Origin: Bradyrhizobium vignae
GTDB taxonomy: Bacteria > Pseudomonadota > Alphaproteobacteria > Rhizobiales > Xanthobacteraceae
NCBI RefSeq assembly: GCF_004114425.1
Contig: NZ_RDQF01000003.1
Coordinates: 1 to 64,000, forward strand
Length of the DNA stretch: 64,000 nucleotides
Reading direction: 5' to 3'
Shown here: positions 44,651 through 53,255 of the stretch, piece by piece
Layout of the letters: each line of letters begins with the position of its first letter
Position numbering within the stretch: position 1 is the stretch's first letter
Program-made: the position numbers and the translations under genes
The notes under the pieces: model-generated
Databases searched by the model: none
The model's input: the letters and a program-made list of their open reading frames with translations, nothing else
What the model was told of the DNA's origin: nothing

Positions 44651-45343
44651 ATGTTTCATTCCAGATTGCGTTCGTTGTCCCGTCTGATGATCTCGCTGAC
44701 CCTTGCTGCCGGGTTGGCAACTCTCGCCGGCGGTGCGAAGGCCCAGGACAAGCGGCAGAACGCGCCCGGCGAATTCGACTTCTATGTGCTTTCGCTGTCA
44801 TGGTCGCCATCGTTCTGCGAGGAAGCGGCAGAACGCGGCGGCCGGTCACAGATGCAATGCGGCGGACGGCCCTACGCTTTCGTGGTGCATGGGCTGTGGC
44901 CGCAATATGAGAACGGCTTTCCGGAATACTGCCAGCGGCCGGCGCCGCGGCTGAATCGCAGCATCGTCTCCTCGATGCTCGACCTGATGCCGGCGCCGGG
45001 CCTGATCTTCAACGAATGGGACAAACACGGCACCTGCTCCGGGCTCGAAGGCCGCAGCTATTTCGAGACGATCCGCAAGGCGCGCGCCGCGATCAAGATT
45101 CCGCCCGAATATCTCGATCTGTCGCAGGCCAAGACCGTGGCGCCGGCGGAGGTCGAGGAAGCCTTCATCAAGGCCAATCCCGGTCTCAGCAATGCCGCCA
45201 TCTCGGTCACCTGCAACCGGACCCGGCTCTCCGAGGTCCGCATCTGCCTCAGCAAGGACCTGCAATTCCGCGCCTGCGACGAGATCGAGCGCCGCGCCTG
45301 CCGCCGCGACCAGGTGACGATGCCGCCGATCAGGGGCGGGTAG
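44651..45343 (+). CDS. Ribonuclease T2 family protein, exported
   Basis: 230 residues. The signal peptide (LRSLSRLMISLTLAAGLATL) ends near AKAQ. Both catalytic segments are intact: CAS I FVVHGLWPQ and CAS II NEWDKHGTC, each with its His. Eight or so cysteines suggest a disulfide-rich periplasmic enzyme cutting single-stranded RNA to 2',3'-cyclic ends. GAGGG lies eight bases before the ATG at 44651. A LexA-like box lies upstream. The C-terminus is basic. Confidence 0.92.
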   Translation: MFHSRLRSLSRLMISLTLAAGLATLAGGAKAQDKRQNAPGEFDFYVLSLSWSPSFCEEAAERGGRSQMQCGGRPYAFVVHGLWPQYENGFPEYCQRPAPRLNRSIVSSMLDLMPAPGLIFNEWDKHGTCSGLEGRSYFETIRKARAAIKIPPEYLDLSQAKTVAPAEVEEAFIKANPGLSNAAISVTCNRTRLSEVRICLSKDLQFRACDEIERRACRRDQVTMPPIRGG

Positions 45344-45352
45344 CCCCGCTCT

Positions 45353-45483
45353 TGTGGCCGGGATTCAGCGCACTACGCCGCGAACCGCGGCGTAGTGCGC
45401 TGCTGATCTGAGGCCCAATACGAGAAAGAGCTGGGTCCCGGCTCAGCGGCGCAGCGTTACGCGCTGCACCGCGTCCGGGACAT
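45353..45483. repeat. Palindromic repeat, family D
   Basis: GCGCACTACGCCGCGAACCG with CGGCGTAGTGCGCTGCTG forms the left hairpin; GGTCCCGGCTCAGCGGCG and GCACCGCGTCCGGGACATG the right part. Confidence 0.75.
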
Positions 45484-45531
45484 GTGATCGTGCCTCTTTG
45501 CTGAAGCGATCACGTAGCGTAGTGCTGTTTC

Positions 45532-46392
45532 ATGAACTACCGCCACGCCTTCCACGCCGGCAGCTTCGCCGATGTCATCAAGCACATCGTGCTGGCGCGC
45601 ATCCTCACTTACTTGCAGGACAAGCCCGCGGCGTTCCGCGTCATCGACACCCATGCCGGCGCCGGGCTCTACGATCTCGACAGCGACGAGGCGCGCCGCG
45701 GCGGCGAATGGCTGACCGGCATTGCGCGGCTGCTGCAGGCGCGCCTGTCGAACGAGACCGCGGCGCTGATCAAGCCCTATCTCGACATCGTCCGCGCCTT
45801 CAATCCGAAGGGCGAGCTTAGGGCTTATCCAGGCTCGCCGCTGATTGCGCGCGGCCTGCTCAGACCGCAAGACCGCCTCGTCGCCTGCGAGCTCGAGCCG
45901 AAGGCGCGGAAAGCGCTGATCGACGTGCTGCGCCGCGACGAGCAGGCCCGCGTGGTCGATCTCGACGGCTGGGTGGCGCTGCCGGCCTTCGTGCCGCCGA
46001 AGGAGCGGCGCGGCCTCGTGCTGATCGACCCGCCGTTCGAAGCCAAGGACGAGTTCGAGCGGCTGGGCGAGGCCTTCGCGGCGGCCTTCGCAAAATGGCC
46101 GACCGGTATCTATGTTATTTGGTATCCGGCCAAGAATCGGCGGGCCACCGACACGCTGGCCCAAACGGTCGCGCGGCTCGCAGCTGCAGCAAAGCCGCCG
46201 GGGAAATGCCTGCGCCTCGAATTCAGCGTCGCGCCGCAAGCCGACGGCGCCGCCCTCACCTCCACCGGGCTCCTGATCGTCAATCCGCCCTATACGCTGC
46301 ACGGCGAGCTCAAGACCATCCTGCCCGAGCTGGAAATGCCGCTCGGCCAGGGCGGGGCTGCCAGATTCCGATTGGAGGTGCCGAGACTGTAA
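45532..46392 (+). CDS. rlmJ: 23S rRNA (adenine-2030-N6)-methyltransferase RlmJ
   Basis: 286 residues. The opening MNYRHAFHAGSFADVIKHIV is diagnostic. The SAM motif is VIDTHAGAGLYDL and the amino-methyltransferase motif IV is LVLIDPPFE. It methylates A2030 of 23S rRNA before ribosome assembly. The start lacks a ribosome site and sits just after repeat D. Single gene. Confidence 0.95.
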   Translation: MNYRHAFHAGSFADVIKHIVLARILTYLQDKPAAFRVIDTHAGAGLYDLDSDEARRGGEWLTGIARLLQARLSNETAALIKPYLDIVRAFNPKGELRAYPGSPLIARGLLRPQDRLVACELEPKARKALIDVLRRDEQARVVDLDGWVALPAFVPPKERRGLVLIDPPFEAKDEFERLGEAFAAAFAKWPTGIYVIWYPAKNRRATDTLAQTVARLAAAAKPPGKCLRLEFSVAPQADGAALTSTGLLIVNPPYTLHGELKTILPELEMPLGQGGAARFRLEVPRL

Positions 46393-46449
46393 CACTCCGG
46401 CATTCTTGGGAAAAATATGCAGGACCCGTAGTCAATCTGCAAAGAACCG

Positions 46450-46644
46450 TATTATGCTGTTTCTGTGACTGGCTTTACGTTCCGCTTCCGCGAATGGTTG
46501 CGGCGGAGTGAAGGCCCTAAGAAAGATCCCGCCGGACCGATGAGGTCCGTCCAAGGATGGCCAGCTCCCGGGCTCCGTGAGGCCCGGTCATGTCGTGACG
46601 TGAGTCTGCGTCGCGGCGGAGGAGCAATGAGGGGGAGTTTCCCG
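46450..46644 (+). promoter_or_regulatory. Promoter -10 box and structured leader of the cold-shock gene
   Basis: TATTATGCT at 46450 is a good -10 element, giving a leader of about 180 bases. Hairpins GGACC-GATGA-GGTCC (46534-46548) and CCGGGC-TCCGTGAG-GCCCGG (46568-46587) each present TGA in the loop; a third TGAG follows at 46601. Long folded leaders are usual for cold-regulated csp genes. Confidence 0.5.
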
Positions 46645-46860
46645 ATGGCCATGACGGGAACGGTCAAGTTCTTCAACGGCGAGCGCGGCTACGGCTTCAT
46701 CAAGCCCGATGACGGCGGTCGCGATGTCTTCGTTCACATCACCGCTGTGGAGCGGGCGGGACTGAAAGACCTTGCCGAAGGACAGCGTATTACTTTCGAA
46801 GTCGAACCGGACAAGAAGGGGAAGGGACCGAAAGCGGTCAATTTGGTGATCCTCTCCTAA
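46645..46860 (+). CDS. CspA-family cold-shock protein
   Basis: 71 residues, one cold-shock OB-fold: RNP1 is ERGYGFIKPDDG and RNP2 is DVFVHITAVE. It binds single-stranded RNA and DNA and melts RNA structure. The ATG at 46645 has GGGGGAG eight bases upstream; the ATG at 46651 is a near alternative. The open frame continues upstream through the leader to 46465, but its Arg/Pro-rich translation has no homology and the leader is best read as RNA. The stop merges with repeat C. Confidence 0.93.
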   Translation: MAMTGTVKFFNGERGYGFIKPDDGGRDVFVHITAVERAGLKDLAEGQRITFEVEPDKKGKGPKAVNLVILS

Positions 46861-46962
46861 AGCGCAATGAGATTTGGATGAATCGTCATCGCGCTTTAGC
46901 TTGTTGTTTACGCATGATCTTTCCGGAAAACCGCTTCGCACTTTTCCGGATCATGCTTTAGC
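46860..46962. repeat. Dispersed repeat, family C
   Basis: AAGCGCAATGAGATTTGGAT, ATGAATCGTCATCGCGCTTT, then GCATGATCTTTCCGG, AAAACCGCTTCGCAC and TTTTCCGGATCATGC. It begins at the last base of the csp stop codon and ends 12 bases before the porin terminator. Confidence 0.85.
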
Positions 46963-46973
46963 GAGCCCTGAGT

Positions 46974-47002
46974 AAAAAAATCCCGGCCGCGAGCGGCCGG
47001 GA
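46974..47002 (-). terminator. Rho-independent terminator of the outer-membrane protein gene
   Basis: On the minus strand TCCCGGCCGC / GCGGCCGGGA pairs perfectly over ten bases and is followed by seven Ts. It lies 30 bases past the stop. Confidence 0.92.
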
Positions 47003-47031
47003 GGCTGGTCCGGTATTTTCTTCTTTGGATG

Positions 47032-47655
47032 TCAGAAGTGATAGTTCACGCCTGCGCGGACAACGCTGGCGCTATAGCCGTTTGACACGCCCGTAATGGC
47101 GAACTGGCTCGTCGACAGATCGATGTAGAGATATTCGAGCTTGGCGCTCCAGTTCGGCGCGAGGCCGACTTCCGCGCCAGCACCGATGGTCCAGCCCGCG
47201 GTGGTGTGCGACTCCGTCCAGCCAAAGGTCTGCCCACGCAGCTCGCCGAAAACGAGACCGGCGGTGCCGTAGAACAGCACATTGCTGAACGCATAGCCGG
47301 CGCGGCCGCGCAGGGTGCCGAACCACGGATTGGAGAATTTCCACGGCGCAAAGGTATCGTCGGCACCGCTCGCCTGGATGTCGCCTTCGACACCGAACAC
47401 CCACGGGCCGTTCTGGAAATTGTAGCCGGCTTGGACACCGCCGACGAAGCCCGACGGCTTCGTCGGGTTGTTGTCGACCGAGCCCCACTCATAGCCGATG
47501 TTGCCCCCGAGATAGGGACCTGCCCAGCTATAGGCATTGAGCGGCTGATTGACGGTATAGGGCGCACGCTGCCCGTAATTGAGATCGGCGGCCTCTGCCG
47601 AAGCTGTCCAGCCGGCGGCAACCAACGCGGCTGCGCCCACAACGAACCTCTTCAT
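47032..47655 (-). CDS. Outer-membrane beta-barrel protein (Omp25/RopB-like)
   Basis: 207 residues. Signal peptide MKRFVVGAAALVAAGWTAS cut near AEAAD. An eight-strand barrel follows with WAGPYLGGNIGYEWG, GFVGGVQAGYNFQNGPWVFG, LEYLYIDL and the terminal VRAGVNYHF whose last Phe is the barrel-assembly signal. Such porin-like proteins are abundant in rhizobial envelopes. The ATG at 47655 has GGAG six bases upstream; the preceding GTG is less likely. Confidence 0.9.
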   Translation of the reverse strand: MKRFVVGAAALVAAGWTASAEAADLNYGQRAPYTVNQPLNAYSWAGPYLGGNIGYEWGSVDNNPTKPSGFVGGVQAGYNFQNGPWVFGVEGDIQASGADDTFAPWKFSNPWFGTLRGRAGYAFSNVLFYGTAGLVFGELRGQTFGWTESHTTAGWTIGAGAEVGLAPNWSAKLEYLYIDLSTSQFAITGVSNGYSASVVRAGVNYHF

Positions 47656-47895
47656 CACTCACTCCAACGCAACTGTCGCAACCCCTCGCGATGTCCGCGC
47701 CGCCGCGCCGACACCGTCGCATGGTTACGGAACCAAGAACTTTTCGCGCAGGATTTATCGAGAGTTTTAAGTTAAAGGGCTGTTAAGTCGGGTTACCGCC
47801 CGCTTAACAGACTTAAGGAAGCGTTACCGGGAACTGGCCGCCATCCTGTGCGTGCAGCAAGGCCGGAACTTCAAATCGGCCCCCCCAGCACCTAA

Positions 47896-47908
47896 ATTCG
47901 CCCCATGG
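47896..47908 (+). promoter_or_regulatory. uvrC start element, possibly a leaderless promoter
   Basis: ATTCGCCCCATGG is identical to the uvrB start context at 15881-15893. TAAATT lies six bases before the ATG as a possible -10 box, and no ribosome site is present. A shared promoter type or operator for the two excinuclease subunits is likely. Confidence 0.4.
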
Positions 47909-49977
47909 TTCACGATTCCTCCGACAATCCGGACGACCGCGCGCGTAAGTCGCCGCGCCCTGGTGCGACCGACGCGCCGCCCGAGCGCCTGGCAGCGCCG
48001 GACGTCGATCCCGCGGCAGCGGGCGGCGACGACGAGGACGATGCGCTGCTGCCGGATATCCTGGAAGAGAGCGGCGCGGTTGGCGAAGGCCCGCTGGCGA
48101 CCGGTCATGAGGCGATCGAGCGCGCGGTTCGGCTCGCACCCACCTCGCCCGGCGTCTATCGCATGCTCAATGCGAACGCCGACGTGCTCTATGTCGGCAA
48201 GGCCAAGAACGTCAAAAAGCGACTGTCCAGCTATGCGCGCCAGAGTGCGCCGCTGCCGGCCCGCATCCTGCGCATGATCGCGGCCACCGTGACCGTGGAG
48301 ATCGTCTCGACCAACACCGAGACCGAGGCCCTGCTGCTGGAAGCCAACCTCATCAAGCAGCTGCGGCCGCGCTTCAACGTGCAGCTGCGCGACGACAAGT
48401 CGTTCCCCTATATCCTGATCACCGGCGACCATTGGGCGCCGCAGATCCTGAAACATCGCGGCGCACAGACCCGGCCCGGCCGCTATTTCGGCCCGTTCGC
48501 CTCCGCCGGCGCGGTCAACCGCACCATCACGGCGCTGCAGCGCGCGTTCCTGATCCGCTCCTGCACCGATTCCTTCTTCGAGAGCCGCACCCGCCCCTGC
48601 CTGCTGTATCAGATCCGCCGCTGCGCCGGTCCGTGCACCCGCGAGATCGATTTCGGCGGTTATTCGACGCTGGTGCGCGAGGCCAGCGACTTTCTTTCCG
48701 GCAAGAGCCATGCGGTGAAGCAGGAGCTCGCCGGCGAGATGGAGAAGGCGGCCAGCGAGCTCGAATTCGAGCGCGCCGCACTCTACCGCGACCGCCTCGC
48801 CGCACTGTCGGCGATCCAGTCGCAGCAGGGCATCAATCCGCGCACGGTGGAGGAAGCCGACGTGTTCGCCATCCACCAGGAGGGCGGCTTCTCCTGCGTC
48901 GAGGTGTTCTTCTTCCGCACCGGCCAGAACTGGGGCAACCGCGCCTATTTTCCGCGCGCGGAAAAGAGCTTTACGCCGGAAGAGGTGCTCGGCTCGTTGC
49001 TCGCCCAGTTCTACGATGACAAGCCGCCGCCGAGGAACATCCTGCTCTCGCACGAGATCGAGGAATGCGAGCTGCTCGCCAATGCGCTCTCGATCAAGGC
49101 CGGCCACAAGGTCGAGATCACTGCGCCCAAGCGCGGCGAGAAGAAGGAGCTGGTCACTCACGCGCTGACCAATGCGCGCGAGGCGCTCGGCCGCAAGCTC
49201 GCGGACACCGCAACGCAAAGCCGCCTGCTCGAGGCCATGGCCGCGACGCTGAACCTGCCGCATGCGCCCAAGCGTATCGAGGTCTATGACAACAGCCATA
49301 TCCAGGGCACCAATGCGGTCGGCGCCATGATCGTCGCCGGCCCCGACGGCTTCGTGAAGAACCAGTACCGCAAGTTCAACATCAAGTCGGAAGGGCTGAC
49401 GCCCGGCGACGACTACGCCATGATGCGCGAGGTGCTCGAGCGCCGCTTCAAGCGCCTGATCAATCCCCCCGAGGACGGTGCAGCCAGGGAAAACGACAAG
49501 GCCAAGGACGACGATTTCCCGCAATGGCCCGACCTCGTCATCATCGACGGCGGCCGCGGCCAGCTCAACGCCGTTCGCGAGATCTTTGCAAATCTCGGCC
49601 TGACCCAGGTGTCGCTGATGTCCGTCGCCAAGGGGCCGGACCGGGATGCCGGCCGCGAGACCCTGTTCATGCCGGAACGCGAGGCCATCAAACTCGAGCC
49701 GCGCGATCCCGTGCTCTATTTCATCCAGCGCCTGCGCGACGAGGCCCACCGCTTCGTCATCGGTTCGCACCGCAAGCTGCGCAAGAAGGACATCCGCGAG
49801 GCCGGCTTGCAGGAGATTCCGGGCATCGGCCCGTCACGCAAACGTGCCTTGCTGCACCATTTCGGAACCCTGAAGGAGATCGAACGGGCCTCAATCGCCG
49901 ATCTCGGCAAGGTTCCGGGGGTGAGCGCCGAGAGCGCCCGCAGGATTTTCGAATATTTCCATCCTCAGCCGGGATGA
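47905..49977 (+). CDS. uvrC: Excinuclease ABC subunit C (UvrC)
   Basis: 690 residues with a 70-residue acidic N-terminal extension. The GIY-YIG nuclease (3' cut) starts at [20 protein letters not shown], where the second motif is YVG. The cysteine-rich segment [11 protein letters not shown], the UVR domain ([20 protein letters not shown]) for UvrB, the RNase H-like nuclease ([29 protein letters not shown]) and C-terminal helix-hairpin-helix ([17 protein letters not shown]) follow. It makes both incisions. First gene of a run with pgsA, moaD, moaE and prmB. Confidence 0.97.
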   Translation: MVHDSSDNPDDRARKSPRPGATDAPPERLAAPDVDPAAAGGDDEDDALLPDILEESGAVGEGPLATGHEAIERAVRLAPTSPGVYRMLNANADVLYVGKAKNVKKRLSSYARQSAPLPARILRMIAATVTVEIVSTNTETEALLLEANLIKQLRPRFNVQLRDDKSFPYILITGDHWAPQILKHRGAQTRPGRYFGPFASAGAVNRTITALQRAFLIRSCTDSFFESRTRPCLLYQIRRCAGPCTREIDFGGYSTLVREASDFLSGKSHAVKQELAGEMEKAASELEFERAALYRDRLAALSAIQSQQGINPRTVEEADVFAIHQEGGFSCVEVFFFRTGQNWGNRAYFPRAEKSFTPEEVLGSLLAQFYDDKPPPRNILLSHEIEECELLANALSIKAGHKVEITAPKRGEKKELVTHALTNAREALGRKLADTATQSRLLEAMAATLNLPHAPKRIEVYDNSHIQGTNAVGAMIVAGPDGFVKNQYRKFNIKSEGLTPGDDYAMMREVLERRFKRLINPPEDGAARENDKAKDDDFPQWPDLVIIDGGRGQLNAVREIFANLGLTQVSLMSVAKGPDRDAGRETLFMPEREAIKLEPRDPVLYFIQRLRDEAHRFVIGSHRKLRKKDIREAGLQEIPGIGPSRKRALLHHFGTLKEIERASIADLGKVPGVSAESARRIFEYFHPQPG

Positions 49978-50074
49978 ACTAAAGGGGGGCCGCGGTCATA
50001 TGGTCGTTGCATCCCGCGCCCATCTGGGGAGCGGAACGGTTGACCTTGGGGCCCGAGCGGTATTGGTAGGACGG

Positions 50075-50692
50075 ATGAACATCGCCACGACACGAGGGAC
50101 GACCAGCCGCGCGATGTCCCTCCCCAACATCCTGACCTATGGCCGGATCGCCGCGATCCCGGTCGTGGTCGGATGCATCTATGCGCAGTCGATTCTGGAT
50201 CAGCCGCTCTGGCTGCGCTGGCTCGCCGTCGCCCTTTTCATCGCGGCCGGGGTGACTGATTACCTCGACGGCTATTATGCGCGGATCTGGAATCAGCAAT
50301 CGGCGTTCGGCCGGATGCTCGACCCGATCGCCGACAAGCTGCTGGTTGCCTCCTGCCTGCTGATGCTGGCCGCGGACGGCATCATCCACGGCTGGTCGCT
50401 GTGGGCCGCCATCGTGATCCTGTGCCGCGAGATCCTGGTCTCGGGCCTGCGCGAATACCTCGCCGCGCTGCGCGTCAGCGTGCCCGTGACCAAGCTCGCC
50501 AAATGGAAGACCACGGTCCAGCTCGTCGCCATCGGCTTCCTGCTCGCTGGTCCAGCCGGGGACGAGGTGGTGCCGGTCGTCTCGATGATCGGACTGGCGC
50601 TGCTGTGGGCTTCTGCGATCCTCACCATGTACACCGGCTACGACTATTTCCGCGCCGGCATCCATCACCTCATCAAGGAGGACGAGGGATGA
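50075..50692 (+). CDS. pgsA: Phosphatidylglycerophosphate synthase
   Basis: 205 residues, about five membrane helices. The CDP-alcohol phosphotransferase motif is complete: D-G-x2-A-R-x8-G-x3-D-x3-D, spelled DGYYAR ... GRMLDPIADK. It makes phosphatidylglycerol phosphate from CDP-diacylglycerol and glycerol 3-phosphate. The ATG at 50075 has AGGA upstream; an internal ATG at 50114 (MSLPNILTYGRI) is the alternative closer to family length. The stop overlaps moaD by four bases. Confidence 0.95.
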   Translation: MNIATTRGTTSRAMSLPNILTYGRIAAIPVVVGCIYAQSILDQPLWLRWLAVALFIAAGVTDYLDGYYARIWNQQSAFGRMLDPIADKLLVASCLLMLAADGIIHGWSLWAAIVILCREILVSGLREYLAALRVSVPVTKLAKWKTTVQLVAIGFLLAGPAGDEVVPVVSMIGLALLWASAILTMYTGYDYFRAGIHHLIKEDEG

Positions 50693-50940
50693 AGGTGAAG
50701 TATTTCGCCTGGGTGCGCGAACGCGTCGGCAAGGCCGAAGAGACGATCGAGCCGCCGGGAAGCGTGCGCACCGTCGAGGAGCTGATCGCCTGGCTCTCCG
50801 GCCAAAGCGAGGCCCATGCGTATGCATTCGAGAAGCCGAAGGTGATCCGCGCCGCGATCGACCGCGCCCACGTCAAATCAGACGCCGTGATCGCCGGCGC
50901 CGGCGAGATCGCGTTCTTCCCGCCGATGACCGGCGGCTAG
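50689..50940 (+). CDS. moaD: Molybdopterin synthase small subunit
   Basis: 83 residues, ubiquitin-like fold (MKVKYFAWVRERVGKAEE) ending FFPPMTGG, where the double Gly is adenylated and made thiocarboxylate. It donates sulfur to precursor Z with MoaE. AAGGAGG precedes the ATG within the end of pgsA. MoaE follows after a 198-base repeat. Confidence 0.95.
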   Translation: MKVKYFAWVRERVGKAEETIEPPGSVRTVEELIAWLSGQSEAHAYAFEKPKVIRAAIDRAHVKSDAVIAGAGEIAFFPPMTGG

Positions 50941-50979
50941 GCCGATGTCCTGGAACAGACCAGCGTGCGGCGCCGCCTC

Positions 50980-51125
50980 ACCTCTCAACGGGGAGAGGTC
51001 GGATCGCTCGCGGCGATGCAAAGCATCGTCCGGCGCGATCCGGGTGATGGGACAGAGGTCTCACGAGAGGGCGTATCCCCTCACCCGCGCCTTCGGCGCG
51101 ACCTCTCCCGATGGGAGAGGTGTCG
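50980..51125. repeat. Composite palindromic repeat, family A, between moaD and moaE
   Basis: ACCTCTCAACGGGGAGAGG, GGTCGGATCGCTCGCGGC and CGATCCGGGTGATGGG face TATCCCCTCACCCGCGCC, GGCGCGACCTCTCCCG and TGGGAGAGGTG. It splits two genes that encode one enzyme. Confidence 0.8.
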
Positions 51126-51138
51126 AAGCGGCACGATC

Positions 51139-51606
51139 ATGACCTGTCCCGTCACCATCCGCATCCAGGAGGACGATTTCGACATCGCGCGCGAGATCGC
51201 GGTCCTGACCAAGAGCCGCACCGACATCGGCGCGGTCGTGAGCTTCTCCGGCATTTGCCGCGCCGACGAGGAGAGCGCGAAGATCGCCGCGCTCACGCTC
51301 GAACATTATCCGGGCATGGCGGAAGAGGAGATCAAGCGCCATGTCGAGGAGGCGACCTCGCGTTGGCCGCTGAATGGCGTCACGGTGATTCACCGCGTCG
51401 GCCGCCTTATGCCCGGCCAGAACATCGTGCTGGTGCTGACCGCCTCGCAGCACCGCCAGGCCGCATTCCAGGCGGCCGAGTTCCTGATGGACTATCTCAA
51501 GACCAGTGCACCGTTCTGGAAGAAAGAAGAGAGCGCCACCGGCACCGGCTGGGTCGAGGCCCACGCCCGTGACGACGAGGCCGCCGCGCGCTGGACGAAA
51601 TCCTGA
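51139..51606 (+). CDS. moaE: Molybdopterin synthase large subunit
   Basis: 155 residues. GAVVSFSGICRADEESAKIA, LEHYPGMAEEEIKRH and VIHRVGRLMPGQNIVLVLTA match MoaE; the catalytic lysines are in APFWKKEESATGTGWVEA. It converts precursor Z to molybdopterin with MoaD. The start at 51139 follows immediately after repeat A. Its TGA overlaps the prmB ATG (TGATG). Confidence 0.95.
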   Translation: MTCPVTIRIQEDDFDIAREIAVLTKSRTDIGAVVSFSGICRADEESAKIAALTLEHYPGMAEEEIKRHVEEATSRWPLNGVTVIHRVGRLMPGQNIVLVLTASQHRQAAFQAAEFLMDYLKTSAPFWKKEESATGTGWVEAHARDDEAAARWTKS

Positions 51607-52565
51607 TGGCAAAAACTGCAAGAAAGACCGCGCGCGGCCGCGCGGCGCCGAAGTTTGCAAAGGTGGGGCCCGGCGAGCTTGTCACGCTGCTCGACTTCGT
51701 CCGCTATGCGGTGAGCCGCTTCGTCGAAGCCAGGCTCGCCTTTGCCCACGGCACCATCGACCCGGTCGCGGAAGCCGCCTTCCTGATCTGCGAGGCGCTG
51801 CATCTCAATCCCGAACAATTCGATATCTTCGCCAACGCGCGCGTCACCGCAGCGGAAGGCAAGGCCATCATCGATCTGATTCATAAGCGCGTCACAACGC
51901 GCAAACCGGCCGCCTATCTCGTCAACAAGATCTATATGCGCGGCCTGCCCTTCTATGTCGACGAGCGCGTCATCGTTCCGCGCTCGTTCATCGGCGAGCT
52001 GCTGGATTCGCATTTCGGCGGCGACGGCGATGCCGGCTCGTTGATCGATGATCCAACGGCCGTGGCGCGCGTGCTCGATCTCTGCACGGGATCGGGATGC
52101 CTTGCGATCCTCGCCGCGCATCATTTCCCGAACGCCACCGTCGATGCCGTCGATATCTCCAAGGGTGCGCTTGAAGTCGCCGCCCGCAATGTCGGCGAAT
52201 ACGGGCTGGCGGACCGGATCAGCCTCCATCGCGGCGACCTTTTCGCCCCGCTCGGCGGCAACAGATACGACCTGATCATCACCAACCCGCCTTACGTCGA
52301 TGCCGAGGGCATGGCGGCGCTGCCGCCCGAGTGCCGGGCCGAACCAAAGCTCGCCTTCGACGGCGGCGCCGACGGTCTCGACGTGGTGCGCCGCATCCTG
52401 CGCGATGCGCCCGATCACCTGACGCCGGACGGCGGGCTGATCTGCGAGATCGGGCGCGGCCGCGAGCTGGTCGACGAGGCCTTTCCGGACTTGCCGCTGC
52501 TCTGGCTCGACACCGAAGATTCCGAGGGCGAGGTGTTCTGGATCGCAGCCGCCGATCTCGGCTGA
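51606..52565 (+). CDS. prmB: Ribosomal protein L3 glutamine methyltransferase
   Basis: 319 residues. A Lys/Arg-rich leader is followed by the helical N-domain and the SAM domain: VLDLCTGSGCLAILAAHHFP and the methyltransferase signature IITNPPYVDAEGM. NPPY and the spacing favour PrmB (L3 Gln) over PrmC (release factor); the N-terminal length agrees. It overlaps moaE by one base, so it is in the same transcript. Confidence 0.9.
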   Translation: MAKTARKTARGRAAPKFAKVGPGELVTLLDFVRYAVSRFVEARLAFAHGTIDPVAEAAFLICEALHLNPEQFDIFANARVTAAEGKAIIDLIHKRVTTRKPAAYLVNKIYMRGLPFYVDERVIVPRSFIGELLDSHFGGDGDAGSLIDDPTAVARVLDLCTGSGCLAILAAHHFPNATVDAVDISKGALEVAARNVGEYGLADRISLHRGDLFAPLGGNRYDLIITNPPYVDAEGMAALPPECRAEPKLAFDGGADGLDVVRRILRDAPDHLTPDGGLICEIGRGRELVDEAFPDLPLLWLDTEDSEGEVFWIAAADLG

Positions 52566-52652
52566 GCCTTTGCGACGCGCGCGCTTCGGAACAAGTCAAA
52601 TAGCGCCACGTTCATCCTCCGATGCATTTTTTCGCTCTCGGAGGATGTCCGC

Positions 52653-53255
52653 ATGCTCGCGCCATCGGGCGAATTGCTGCGCGCCGGCGTGGCGCTCAAG
52701 CTCAACCACCTCAAACGCGCCGCTCAATCCTATCTGCGTGACCAGACCAGCCAGGCAACGGGCAAGGTGACATCTTACGCCGTGGCCGGCGGACTGTTCG
52801 CAGCCGCGGGCCTGTTCGTTGTCGCGGCACTTTTCGTCGGGCTGATCGCCCTGTACCGCTGGATCGCCATCAGTTACGGGCAATTCTGGGGTTTTGGCGC
52901 GGTCGGCGCAGTGCTGCTGGTGTTGGCTGCGGTCTGTGCCGGGGTGGCGATGGCGCAGATGAGGCGCAAGCCCAAGCCGATCGTGCCGCTTGCGAGCCGC
53001 CTGCGCGTGGCGGTCGCGACGCCGCGGATCCCGCGCGGAACGGTCAAGCAGGCGGTGAAGGAGGTCGCAACGACAATTCCCCTCGCACCGCTCGCGCCGG
53101 GCGAACGCGGTCACGGCGGCAAACATTACGGCAACAGCACCTGGCCGGTCCGCGCCAACCGCCCCGTGCAACTTGGCCTGATGCTCGCGGCCGTCGGTCT
53201 GGTCGGACTGACGGCCGCCCGGAGGCGGCGCCACAGGCACAGTCTGGGGGCATGA
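52653..53255 (+). CDS. Two-helix membrane protein, holin-like family
   Basis: 200 residues. Two membrane helices (about 47-67 GGLFAAAGLFVVAALFVGLI and 80-100) form a hairpin as in the phage_holin_3_6 or holin-X families, preceded by an amphipathic helix and followed by a long Arg/Pro-rich tail. A third hydrophobic stretch (LGLMLAAVGLVGLTAA) lies near the end before RRRRHRH. Despite the family name it is a chromosomal protein, not a prophage gene. GGAGGA precedes the ATG. The stop overlaps the YihY gene (ATGATG). Confidence 0.75.
   Translation: MLAPSGELLRAGVALKLNHLKRAAQSYLRDQTSQATGKVTSYAVAGGLFAAAGLFVVAALFVGLIALYRWIAISYGQFWGFGAVGAVLLVLAAVCAGVAMAQMRRKPKPIVPLASRLRVAVATPRIPRGTVKQAVKEVATTIPLAPLAPGERGHGGKHYGNSTWPVRANRPVQLGLMLAAVGLVGLTAARRRRHRHSLGA

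Noticed and set aside
46465..46644. N-terminal extension of the cold-shock protein
   Set aside because: The extra 60 residues are Arg/Pro-rich and non-homologous, and a strong ribosome site stands right before the short form's ATG.
52653..53255. Prophage remnant because of the holin-like family name
   Set aside because: No other phage genes, integrase or att sites are nearby, and the gene is coupled to the housekeeping YihY gene.
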